Positions 24,098 to 32,684 of a stretch of 33,610 bases of DNA are shown here, in pieces. The notes below the pieces were generated by a model. The model was given only the letters and a program-made list of their open reading frames with translations, made no database searches and was not told where the DNA came from. This DNA is from Nocardioides sp. GTDB lineage: Bacteria; Actinomycetota; Actinomycetes; Propionibacteriales; Nocardioidaceae. Location of the stretch: the NCBI RefSeq assembly GCF_024509035.1, contig NZ_JANINT010000146.1, positions 1-33,610 of the forward strand, read 5' to 3'. A program made the translations under genes and the position numbers. Numbering within the stretch: the first letter of the stretch is position 1; the number at the start of each line of letters is the position of its first letter.

Positions 24098-24108
24098 ATC
24101 TGTGATTG
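24098..24108. promoter_or_regulatory. Candidate operator near the mtlA transcription start
   Basis: ATCTGTGATTG on the plus strand lies where the mtlA transcript should begin. The same ATCTGTG core occurs twice on the minus strand at 24160-24166 and 24170-24176, in opposite orientation. A shared regulator is likely but not identified. Confidence 0.4.
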
Positions 24109-24110
24109 CC

Positions 24111-24140
24111 TGTATATCTCCGCAAAAAACGCTCCGTCAA
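24111..24140 (-). promoter_or_regulatory. mtlA promoter (TTGACG, 18-base spacer, TATACA)
   Basis: On the minus strand the -35 is TTGACG (24135-24140) and the -10 is TATACA (24111-24116). This is the closest match to a housekeeping promoter in the window and predicts a leader of about 97 bases. Confidence 0.65.
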
Positions 24141-24159
24141 GGGCCTAGAGCCACATGTT

Positions 24160-24191
24160 CACAGATAAACACAGATAAACGGTGCTACGGT
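24160..24191 (+). promoter_or_regulatory. Tandem 10-bp repeats over the dehydrogenase promoter
   Basis: ACAGATAAAC is repeated head to tail at 24161-24170 and 24171-24180. A -10 box TACGGT follows at 24186-24191. The repeats occupy the -35 position, so the promoter lacks a normal -35 and may depend on a bound regulator. Confidence 0.45.
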
Positions 24192-24224
24192 GGGTCCACC
24201 ACCGACCCGCGACGAGGAGAGAAC

Positions 24225-25283
24225 ATGAAGGCCCTGCGCTTCTACGCACCCGAGGACGTGCGACTCGAGGACGTGCCGGAGCCCACCTGCGGCCCCGACG
24301 AGATCAAGCTGCGAGTGCGCAACTGCTCCACGTGCGGCACCGACGTGAAGATCCTCCACAACGGCCACCAGAACCTCACTCCCCCGCGGACCATCGGCCA
24401 CGAGATCGCCGGCGAGGTCGTCGAGGTGGGCGCGGACGTGAACGCGACGTACGGCGCGAGCTGGGCGGTCGGCGACCGCGTCCAGGTGATCGCCGCCGTG
24501 CCGTGCGGCGAGTGCTACGAGTGCACGAAGGGCTGGATGGCGGTCTGCCAGAACCAGACCTCGATGGGCTACCAGTACGACGGCGGGTTCGCCGAGTACA
24601 TGATCGTGCCGAAGCAGGTCCTCAAGGTCGACGGCCTCAACCGCATCCCCGACAACGTCGGTTTCGACGAGGCCTCCGCCGCCGAGCCCTTCGCCTGCGC
24701 GATCAACGCCCAGGAGCTGCTCGGCATCGAGCCCGGGGACACCGTCGTGGTCTTCGGTGCCGGTCCGATCGGCTGCATGCACATCCGCATCGCACGCGGC
24801 GTCCACCAGGCCGGCCCGGTCTACCTCGTCGACGTGAACGCCGACCGCCTTGCGATGTCGGCCGCCGCCGTGCAGCCGGAGGAGACCATCAACGGCTCGG
24901 AGGTCGACGTCGTCGAGAAGGTCATGGAGCTCACCGGTGGCCGCGGGGCGGACGTCGTCATCACCGCGACGGCTGCGAACATCACCCAGGAGCAGGCGAT
25001 CGCGATGGCCGCCCGCAACGGTCGGATCTCGTTCTTCGGCGGCCTGCCCAAGACCAACCCGACGATCACCTGCGACTCCAACATCGTCCACTACCGTCAG
25101 CTGCACATCCACGGCGCCAACGGCTCGGCCCCCGAGCACAACAAGCGCGCCCTCGAGTACATCTCCACGGGCCAGGTCCCGGTCAAGGACCTGATCACCC
25201 GCCACATCCCGCTCTCCGACGTCCTCGACGCGTTCTCGATCGTCCAGAACGGCGAGGCCATCAAAGTGACCGTCGAGCCTTGA
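24225..25283 (+). CDS. Zinc-dependent alcohol/polyol dehydrogenase (MDR family)
   Basis: A 352-residue medium-chain dehydrogenase. Catalytic zinc residues are Cys37 (CSTCGTD) and His59/Glu60 (GHE). The structural zinc cysteines are in the CGECYECTKGWMAVC block. The NAD-binding motif is VVVFGAGPIG. The ATG follows GAGGAG at ideal spacing. It resembles the sorbitol/galactitol-phosphate-type branch more than ethanol dehydrogenases. Divergent pairing with mtlA and shared repeats suggest it oxidises mannitol-1-phosphate or another polyol. That role is inferred, because the classical mannitol-1-phosphate dehydrogenase belongs to a different family and is absent here. Confidence 0.88.
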   Translation: MKALRFYAPEDVRLEDVPEPTCGPDEIKLRVRNCSTCGTDVKILHNGHQNLTPPRTIGHEIAGEVVEVGADVNATYGASWAVGDRVQVIAAVPCGECYECTKGWMAVCQNQTSMGYQYDGGFAEYMIVPKQVLKVDGLNRIPDNVGFDEASAAEPFACAINAQELLGIEPGDTVVVFGAGPIGCMHIRIARGVHQAGPVYLVDVNADRLAMSAAAVQPEETINGSEVDVVEKVMELTGGRGADVVITATAANITQEQAIAMAARNGRISFFGGLPKTNPTITCDSNIVHYRQLHIHGANGSAPEHNKRALEYISTGQVPVKDLITRHIPLSDVLDAFSIVQNGEAIKVTVEP

Positions 25284-25354
25284 GGTCCGACGACCCCGAT
25301 TGTTGAGCTGCGAAGGCGCGCTAGCGCCCGAGCCTCCAAACCCCCGCAGCGCAG

Positions 25355-25387
25355 GCAGGGCGGTGACCACCACGGTCACCGCCCTGC
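25355..25387. terminator. Terminator hairpin, twin of the one at 26658-26694
   Basis: The 14-bp perfect stem GCAGGGCGGTGACC (25355-25368) pairs with 25374-25387 around loop ACCAC. It lies between the convergent dehydrogenase and VOC genes. It is 32/33 identical to 26660-26692. Confidence 0.85.
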
Positions 25388-25411
25388 GTTGCTTTCCGGG
25401 ATCTCGACAGG

Positions 25412-25440
25412 CTCGATCACCGGCGCCGCTCGATCACCGG
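25412..25440. repeat. REP-like direct repeat between dehydrogenase and VOC genes
   Basis: CTCGATCACCGG occurs at 25412-25423 and 25429-25440, preceded by CCGGGATCTCGACAGG. It resembles the dispersed tCTCGACaaGCTCGAccACCGG-type intergenic sequences common in Nocardioides-like genomes. The rest of the 164-base gap holds the terminator and nothing else I recognise. Confidence 0.5.
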
Positions 25441-25447
25441 AGCCGGA

Positions 25448-25837
25448 CTACTCCGGCGTCGCGACCCACTCGACCAGCTGCCAGACGATGCCGTTGGCGT
25501 CGGCGAACTGGCAGTAGCGCTCTCCCCACGGCTCGGTCTCCGGCGACGTGATCACCCGCACCCCGGCCTCGCTGATCCGCTCGAACTCGGCGTCCAGGCC
25601 GTCGACCTCGAACGCGAGCAGCAGCCCCTGGCCGGCCGGGCCGGCGATCTCCTGCGGCTTGAACGTCGACAGGCCGGTGCGCAGGAACACGACGTTGACG
25701 CCGGCCGTGGGGTGGGCCAGCGAGACGAACCCGTCGGCGGACATCGCCTCGGTGAACCCGAGGTGCTCGATGGCGAAGAGCGCCGACGCCTCGACGTCGG
25801 CGACGTTGAGCGAGATGGCGGTGGACCTGATGTGCAT
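25448..25837 (-). CDS. VOC-family (glyoxalase-like) protein
   Basis: A 129-residue protein with the paired beta-alpha-beta-beta-beta modules of the vicinal oxygen chelate superfamily. An N-terminal SLNVADVEASALFAIEHLGF is followed by a C-terminal ISEAGVRVITSPETEPWGERYCQFADANGIVWQLVEW. The GERYCQFADANG segment often carries a metal ligand in relatives. The catalysed reaction is unknown; relatives include dioxygenases, glyoxalases and drug-binding proteins. The ATG follows GAGGGGAG. It is divergent from a TetR regulator with a palindromic operator between them, so it is the probable regulated target. Confidence 0.88.
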   Translation of the reverse strand: MHIRSTAISLNVADVEASALFAIEHLGFTEAMSADGFVSLAHPTAGVNVVFLRTGLSTFKPQEIAGPAGQGLLLAFEVDGLDAEFERISEAGVRVITSPETEPWGERYCQFADANGIVWQLVEWVATPE

Positions 25838-25880
25838 GCGACTCCCCTCGTGCTGAGCTGCCCGCCCATTCGGACAACTC

Positions 25881-25893
25881 TGTACGGCGTACA
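25881..25893. promoter_or_regulatory. TetR-type operator
   Basis: TGTACGGCGTACA is a perfect palindrome apart from its central base, in the 96-base gap between the divergent VOC and TetR genes. The TGTAC-N3-GTACA form resembles operators of TetR-family repressors. Autoregulation and VOC control are inferred from position. Confidence 0.6.
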
Positions 25894-25933
25894 ACGTATC
25901 GCGCTCTGGAATGATTCCCGCCATGGAGGAACC

Positions 25934-26650
25934 GTGCCGCGGGCACTGATCGACCTGCTGTGGCGCGACCACCCCGCCGCCCCCACCGGGGGCAGCCGTG
26001 GCCCGCGCACCCGGGTGTCGACCGGCCAGGTGGTCGACACCGCCATCGGGCTCGCCGACGCCGAGGGCATCGAGGCGGTGACGATCCGGCGCCTCGGCGA
26101 GGGACTCGGCGTCTCGGCGATGTCGGTCTACACGCACGTCAACAGCCGCGACGACCTCCTGGTGCTGATGGCCGACGCCGCGCACGCGCGGATGGACCGC
26201 CCGGCCTACGGCAGGCTCGGCTGGCGATCGCGCGTCCGGCTCGTCGCGGAGTCCAACCTGGCGCTGCTGCAGGCACATCCCTGGCTGACGGACCTCGCCG
26301 ACGAGCGCAGCGCTCTGGGGCCGGGCACGATCGCGAAGTACGACCACGAGCTGGCCGCGTTCGAGCCGTTGCACCTCCCACCGGTGAGCCGCGACGCCGC
26401 CCTCACCTTCGTGCTCGACTTCGCCCGCTCGGCCGCGGTCGCGATGCGCCCGCGGCCGCACGCCGCCGAGCTCGCCGAGCACTGGCCGGAGTGGAGCGTG
26501 CGACTCGCCGAGTACCTGGGCGATCGCCACCCCCTCGCGCAGACCGTCGGCGCCGCGGCCGGGGAGGCGATGGGCGGCGCCTCGGACGCGAGGCTGGCCT
26601 GGGACTTCGGTCTCGCGCGGGTCCTCGACGGCCTCGCCGCCCTGGCCTGA
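25934..26650 (+). CDS. TetR/AcrR-family transcriptional regulator
   Basis: A 238-residue repressor. The N-terminal helix-turn-helix spans about residues 30-77, with TAIGLADAEGIEAVTIRRLGEGLGVSAMSVYTHVNSRDDLL. The C-terminal ligand domain resembles the TetR_C type found in tetracycline-repressor-like proteins. The GTG at 25934 follows GGAGGA with tight spacing, and a basic segment (GSRGPRTR) precedes the HTH. It probably represses itself and the VOC gene through the palindrome at 25881-25893. The ligand is unknown. Confidence 0.9.
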   Translation: MPRALIDLLWRDHPAAPTGGSRGPRTRVSTGQVVDTAIGLADAEGIEAVTIRRLGEGLGVSAMSVYTHVNSRDDLLVLMADAAHARMDRPAYGRLGWRSRVRLVAESNLALLQAHPWLTDLADERSALGPGTIAKYDHELAAFEPLHLPPVSRDAALTFVLDFARSAAVAMRPRPHAAELAEHWPEWSVRLAEYLGDRHPLAQTVGAAAGEAMGGASDARLAWDFGLARVLDGLAALA

Positions 26651-26657
26651 GACGCAC

Positions 26658-26694
26658 AGCAGGGCGGTGACCACCATGGTCACCGCCCTGCTGC
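26658..26694. terminator. Bidirectional terminator, twin of the one at 25355-25387
   Basis: A 16-bp stem (26658-26673 with 26679-26694) closes loop ACCAT. It lies between the convergent TetR and M4 peptidase genes. The central 33 bases differ from the 25355-25387 element at a single loop base. Confidence 0.88.
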
Positions 26695-26704
26695 CAGTGC
26701 TGGA

Positions 26705-28288
26705 TCAGTTGACGCTGACCGCGCTCCAGGCCGCGGCCACCGCGTTCTGCTGAGCACTGCCGGCGCCGTACAGGTCCTTGGCGGCGCTCATCGTGGCCGT
26801 GCGCGCTCCGGCGTAGTTGGTGCCGGAGGTCATGTAGACCGTCAGCGCGCGGTACCAGATCGCGGCCGCCGCGTCCCGGCCGATGCCGGTGACGGTCGAG
26901 CCGTTGCAGGTCGGGCTGTTGTGCGCGACCCCGCCGATCGTCTTGGCGCCCGAGCCCTCGGCGAGCAGGTAGAAGAAGTGGTTGCCCACGCCCGAGGAGT
27001 AGTGCACGTCGGCGGTCCCGACGGTGGAGGACCAGCAGTTGAACGACGACCCGTCGGACGCCGGGTTGTCCATCCGGCGGAAGCCGACGTGGTTCTTGAG
27101 GTCGAACTCCTCACCGATCAGGTAGTCGCCCGGGTCGCTGGCGTTCGCGGCGTAGAACTCCACCATCGTGCCGAAGATGTCCGAGGTCGCCTCGTTGAGG
27201 CCGCCGGACTCGCCCGAGTAGCTCAGGCCCGCCGTGTTCTCCGTGACGCCGTGGGACATCTCGTGTCCGGCCACGTCGAGGGAGACCAGCGGGCCGTAGT
27301 TGGTGCCGTCACCGTCGCCGTAGGTCATCTTGGTGCCGTCCCAGAAGGCGTTGACGTAGTTCTTGCCGTAGTGGACGCGGTTGTAGGAGCCCGACCCGTT
27401 GCCGAAGATGCCGTTGCGTCCGTAGGTGGACTTGTAGAAGTCCCACGTCATGTTGGTGCCGTACTGCGCGTCGACGGCGGCGGACTCGCGGCTGCTGGTG
27501 GAGCCGTTGCCGAACAGGTTGTCCGGGCTCGTGAAGAGCGTGCCGGCCTTGCAGTTGAAGCCGAAGTACTGGCACCCCAGCGAGTCGGACGCGTTGCCCA
27601 TGTCGGTCGTGTAGGTGTTGCCCCGGGTCGGGTCCTTGAGCTGGTACGTCGACCCCGAGAGCGTCAGCTGCAGCGGGACGGTCCCGGAGTAGAGCGACTG
27701 GCCCGACCCGTCCGCGGTCTGGATCTGCTGCTCGCGGCGGATCACCGCGCCGGTCGTGGCGTCGACGTACGTCGCGAGGCGGCTGGGCGTGCCGTCCTTC
27801 TGCGTGCCGCCCGTGATCACCTCCCAGGCGAGCCGCGCCGTGCCCGTGGTGGCGTCGACGACCAGGCGGCTCGACTCGGCCTTCGCTCCGGTGATGCCCC
27901 GCGTCGCCTTGGTGCGGGCGGTCGCGCGGTCGGCCGCTGCGCTCTTGGCGACCGCAGGGGTCGTGGAGACGTGCACCTCGTTCTCGAGCGTCTGGGTCAC
28001 GCCCTTCCAGCCGTCGGAGGCGCCGCGGTGGACCACGAGGTCACCGCCGAGGACCGGCAGTCCGCGGTAGGTGCGGTCCATGCGGACGTGCGTGCTGCCG
28101 TCGGCGTCGGTGACGGTGTGGGTGACGGTGAACGCCGTGCCGTTGCTGGCGAGTGCCGCACCCGGGTGGGCGAGCAGGGCCTGGACGGCGTCGGGCCGCT
28201 GCGGAGCGGCCTGGCTGCCGCCGGCCTGGATGCCGACGGCGGTGAGAGCGAGAACTGCCGCCGTGGCGACGCCCGAGATTCTGCGCAT
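26705..28288 (-). CDS. Secreted M4-family metallopeptidase (thermolysin-like)
   Basis: A 527-residue exported neutral protease. A signal peptide (1 to about 27, ending QAAPQ) is followed by FTP and PepSY-type propeptide regions up to about 190. The mature catalytic domain contains the zinc motif HEMSH (His342, Glu343, His346) with Glu366 in GGLNEATSD as third ligand, and His437 in GVGNHFFY as the transition-state-stabilising residue. Calcium-binding Asp-rich turns are present. All catalytic residues are intact. The ATG at 28288 follows AAGGA. The long leader contains a stem-loop and a palindrome, described separately. Confidence 0.95.
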   Translation of the reverse strand: MRRISGVATAAVLALTAVGIQAGGSQAAPQRPDAVQALLAHPGAALASNGTAFTVTHTVTDADGSTHVRMDRTYRGLPVLGGDLVVHRGASDGWKGVTQTLENEVHVSTTPAVAKSAAADRATARTKATRGITGAKAESSRLVVDATTGTARLAWEVITGGTQKDGTPSRLATYVDATTGAVIRREQQIQTADGSGQSLYSGTVPLQLTLSGSTYQLKDPTRGNTYTTDMGNASDSLGCQYFGFNCKAGTLFTSPDNLFGNGSTSSRESAAVDAQYGTNMTWDFYKSTYGRNGIFGNGSGSYNRVHYGKNYVNAFWDGTKMTYGDGDGTNYGPLVSLDVAGHEMSHGVTENTAGLSYSGESGGLNEATSDIFGTMVEFYAANASDPGDYLIGEEFDLKNHVGFRRMDNPASDGSSFNCWSSTVGTADVHYSSGVGNHFFYLLAEGSGAKTIGGVAHNSPTCNGSTVTGIGRDAAAAIWYRALTVYMTSGTNYAGARTATMSAAKDLYGAGSAQQNAVAAAWSAVSVN

Positions 28289-28317
28289 GTGTGGTGGTCC
28301 TTCTCGTGGGGGTGGTG

Positions 28318-28343
28318 GTGAGACTTCGGAGACGAAGCCTCAC
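28318..28343 (-). promoter_or_regulatory. Stem-loop in the M4 peptidase leader
   Basis: An 11-bp stem (28318-28328 with 28333-28343) closes a 4-base loop, 30 bases before the ATG. The single non-Watson-Crick pair is G-U when read as minus-strand RNA but A-C on the other strand, so the fold suits the peptidase transcript. Confidence 0.5.
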
Positions 28344-28382
28344 CCGCCACAACGAGAAGGGGAACCAGCCGGTACGTGCGGA

Positions 28383-28399
28383 TTCCTGCAATGCAGGAA
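28383..28399. promoter_or_regulatory. 17-base perfect palindrome upstream of the M4 peptidase gene
   Basis: TTCCTGCA and TGCAGGAA flank a single A. It lies about 95 bases before the peptidase ATG and may be an operator. The rest of the 220-base gap (28289-28508) shows no recognisable riboswitch or small gene. Confidence 0.4.
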
Positions 28400-28508
28400 C
28401 GTGCAGAACCGGCGATCTTCCGGCGGATCCCTGCAGGCCGAGGAAGTGTTCCGGCCCCAGGGCCCTTGTCCTCTGGCGCAGCCATGTCGGCGCTCGCAGC
28501 ATGGGGGC

Positions 28509-30276
<1,768 letters not shown>

Positions 30277-30326
30277 GGTTATTTCCTTATCGCGCGGTTG
30301 CATTAGGTTTTTCCCTAATCTAGGCT
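30277..30326 (+). promoter_or_regulatory. SatD-operon promoter with operator inside the spacer
   Basis: The -35 TTGCAT (30298-30303), a 17-base spacer and the -10 TAGGCT (30321-30326) form a plausible promoter. The inverted repeat ATTAGG/CCTAAT (30302-30307 and 30314-30319) fills the spacer. A related 15-base direct copy starts at 30277 (12/15 match with 30306-30320, 29 bases apart). The stretch is unusually AT-rich for this genome. Confidence 0.55.
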
Positions 30327-30346
30327 CTTCTTCAGGAAGGAGCCTC

Positions 30347-30943
30347 ATGCCCGTCGCCATCGTGCTCACCGTCGACCAACGCGACAGCCGTCACTCGGAG
30401 GACCGCATCCCCGCGACCCTCGAGCGGCTGGCGCCGATCCCGACGCTCCTGGCCTTCGAGCGCACCGCGGGCGACGAGCTGCAGGGCGTCCTCGACGACC
30501 CGGACGCGGCCATGGCCGCGATCGGTGAGCTGCTCCGTGACGACCGGTGGTACGTCGGCGTCGGGGTCGGCACGGTCGAGGAGCCGCTCCCCGACCACTC
30601 CCGCGCGGGGCGCGGTCCGGTCTTCCTGCAGGCGCGCGTCGCCGTCACCGAGGCCAAGACCAGCCCGTGGCACGTGCGCGTCGTGGCCGACCACTGGGCG
30701 GGGCGCGCCCTCGAGAGCACGCTCTGGCTCTGGGCCGCGGTGCTGGCGCGGCGCACCGCCCGCGGCTGGGAGGTCGCCGACCTCGTCGCCGACGGACTCT
30801 CCTACGCCGAGACCGGCAAGCGGCTCGGCATCAGCCAGTCAGCGGTCAGCCAGCGCGCCCAGGCCGCCGGCATCGTCGAGGCACGGCGGGCCGAGGAGCT
30901 GGCCGGGGTCCTCGCCCGGATCCTGCTGGAGGAGACGACGTGA
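30347..30943 (+). CDS. SatD-like protein with C-terminal helix-turn-helix
   Basis: A 198-residue protein. The first 120 residues resemble SatD-family proteins, with an N-terminal VAIVLTVDQRDSR strand and the block FERTAGDELQGVL. The C-terminal part is a helix-turn-helix (about 148-174: YAETGKRLGISQSAVSQRAQA) like those of regulators that bind inverted repeats. The ATG follows AGGAAGGAG at good spacing. It overlaps the next gene by four bases (GTGA). The operator in its own promoter suggests autoregulation. Biochemical function of the family is not established. Confidence 0.65.
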   Translation: MPVAIVLTVDQRDSRHSEDRIPATLERLAPIPTLLAFERTAGDELQGVLDDPDAAMAAIGELLRDDRWYVGVGVGTVEEPLPDHSRAGRGPVFLQARVAVTEAKTSPWHVRVVADHWAGRALESTLWLWAAVLARRTARGWEVADLVADGLSYAETGKRLGISQSAVSQRAQAAGIVEARRAEELAGVLARILLEETT

Positions 30944-31491
30944 CCGCCGACACCTGGGGCGCCCTGGTCCTCGTGCTGCTCGCCTTCGGGCTGCTCTGCG
31001 CCGTCGGCGCCTGGGCGCGCACCGCCCGCCGCATCTGGGCGCCGGCAGCCCTCCTCGTGCTGCTCGCCGCCGGCATCGTCGCCGCAGCCCCGCCCTCGGT
31101 GAGCGTCGAGGGGCGCGGGCTCACCACTGTCCTCGTGCTGCTCGCCGGCGCCCTCGCCGTCGCCGGAGGAGGGCCGGTGACCGCGCTGGTCTTCGACCTC
31201 GTCGACCGGCGCGAGGCACCTCCGGACTCGATGCAGTCCGCCGGCCGCGTGCTGCGCGGCGGCGCCTGGATCGGCGCCCTCGAGCGGGGCGCGATCCTGG
31301 CCTCCCTCGTCGCCGGCTGGCCCGAGGGGCTCGCGGTCGTCCTGGCCGTCAAGGGCCTGGGACGCTACCCCGAGCTCCGCGCCGCCGAGGACGGCGTCCG
31401 CACCGGTGCGGCCGAACGGTTCATCATCGGGACGTTCGTCAGCGTGCTGTGGGCGTGTGCGTGTGCGGCGGTCGTGGCACTGGCGCGCTAG
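30940..31491 (+). CDS. SatD-associated membrane protein
   Basis: A 183-residue membrane protein with about five hydrophobic helices. The C-terminal block runs GALERGAILASL, then VLAVKGLGRYPEL, then AERFIIGTFVSVLWA. This resembles the C-terminal part of the DUF3307-type membrane proteins that sit beside SatD in other bacteria. The DUF3307 domain itself is not evident. GTG at 30940 overlaps the satD-like stop, so the two are coupled. Its TAG stop shares CTAG with that of the convergent hydrolase gene. Confidence 0.7.
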   Translation: MTADTWGALVLVLLAFGLLCAVGAWARTARRIWAPAALLVLLAAGIVAAAPPSVSVEGRGLTTVLVLLAGALAVAGGGPVTALVFDLVDRREAPPDSMQSAGRVLRGGAWIGALERGAILASLVAGWPEGLAVVLAVKGLGRYPELRAAEDGVRTGAAERFIIGTFVSVLWACACAAVVALAR

Positions 31492-32684
31492 CCTCGATCT
31501 TTCGCGAGGCTAGCCCCACGCAGCCAGCCCGGCAGGTCGCGACGGAAGGCCGTCCGGATGGACTTCGTCCGGGTCACCGACCAGTCGACCACGGTCCCGA
31601 CCTCGGGCTCGGGCTTGGACCACTCGAACCAGTTGACCATCTTCAGCATCGGGAGATCCCGGTGGATCGCCGGCGCGAGCACCTGGCGCCACCAGGCCCG
31701 CTTGACCGCGAGCTCGCGTGCCCCGCCCGCCCCGGGCACGTAGAACGCGGCCGTCTCGGTGACCGCGACTGGCCGGTCCATGGCGACGCCGTACTCCGCG
31801 TAGAAGTCCGGGACGCCGGTCTCGTCGCCGGCGAGGCCGTCGTAGGTCCCGTGCAGCAGGTCGGCGAACTTGCCGGGCTCGGGCACCTCGTTCTCGCCCC
31901 ACGGATAGGTGCTGCCCCAGTGGTAGACCGACATGCCGACCCAGTCGACGGCCGCGCTGCCGGGCCAGTAGGGCCGGTAGGGGTCGTCGGCACCGGTGAC
32001 GGCGCCGTCGCCGTCGGTGTCCAGCAGAGCGGCGCGCTCGCTGCCGGCCGGCGCCTGGTAGCGGCCGCCGGTGAACGGGTAGCCCCCGCCGTAGTTCGGC
32101 GCCCACATCATCGCGCTGCGCGGTGAGATCCGGTGCACGGTCGCGGCCACCTGCCGGAACGTCCGGACGTACGCCGCCGGGTCCTGGGACCACGGGTACC
32201 AGGAGCCGTTCATCTCGTGGGCGAAGCGGACGAACGTCGTGACTCCGAGGCGCTGGTAGCCGGCGAGCCGCATGGCGAGCTGCGTGGTGGCGCGCGGGGT
32301 CACGGCCGCGAGCCCGCGGTGCGGCTCGAGGGTCACCAGCAGCATGCTGCCCACCTGGCGGGCCTGGTCGACGGCCGCGTCGAGGTTGCGTCGGTCGTCG
32401 CGGGTCAGCGGCATCTGCACGAAGCTCACCGCGACGGCCGGCCGCCGGCCGAGCCGGTCCGCGTACGCCGACAGCGAGTCGTTGGCCCAGTCGATCGACA
32501 CGCCCAGCCACGCCCCGCTCTGCGGCGCGAGGACCACCCGGGCGGGCACCGGTCCGCGACCCGGCGCGGTCGGATGCGTGCGAGGTGGCGTCGGCGAGGC
32601 GAGCGCGGGGGTCAGCAGCGTCGTGAGGACCATGGCGAGCGCGGCCGCCGCTGCCACGCGGCCGGAGCGGGCTCGGGGCCTCAC
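31488..32684 (-). CDS. Secreted glycoside hydrolase, GH26-type (beta-mannanase-like)
   Basis: A 398-residue exported enzyme. A signal peptide (about 1-30, ending ALAS) precedes a Pro/Thr-rich linker and a TIM-barrel domain. The acid/base Glu157 sits in RFAHEMNGSWYPW, the hallmark of GH26-like hydrolases. The likely nucleophile is Glu310 in AVTETAAFY. A DxDxDG calcium loop (DTDGDGAVTGADD, residues 222-234) interrupts the barrel. The substrate may be beta-mannan or a related glycan; this is not certain. GTG at 32684 overlaps the stop of the upstream phosphatase gene as GTGA. Confidence 0.85.
   Translation of the reverse strand: MRPRARSGRVAAAAALAMVLTTLLTPALASPTPPRTHPTAPGRGPVPARVVLAPQSGAWLGVSIDWANDSLSAYADRLGRRPAVAVSFVQMPLTRDDRRNLDAAVDQARQVGSMLLVTLEPHRGLAAVTPRATTQLAMRLAGYQRLGVTTFVRFAHEMNGSWYPWSQDPAAYVRTFRQVAATVHRISPRSAMMWAPNYGGGYPFTGGRYQAPAGSERAALLDTDGDGAVTGADDPYRPYWPGSAAVDWVGMSVYHWGSTYPWGENEVPEPGKFADLLHGTYDGLAGDETGVPDFYAEYGVAMDRPVAVTETAAFYVPGAGGARELAVKRAWWRQVLAPAIHRDLPMLKMVNWFEWSKPEPEVGTVVDWSVTRTKSIRTAFRRDLPGWLRGASLAKDRG

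Noticed and set aside
24225..25283. Annotation of the dehydrogenase as L-threonine dehydrogenase or simple alcohol dehydrogenase
   Set aside because: All zinc motifs are shared across the MDR family. Context favours a polyol substrate, so I kept only the family-level call.
26921..28321. A 466-codon plus-strand open frame opposite the M4 peptidase
   Set aside because: It is a shadow of a gene with all zinc ligands in place; its composition is Arg/Val/Gly biased.
28289..28508. Possible c-di-AMP (ydaO-type) riboswitch upstream of the secreted protease
   Set aside because: I could not find the conserved GGGGAA-CC and terminal core elements on the minus strand; only a simple hairpin and a palindrome are visible.
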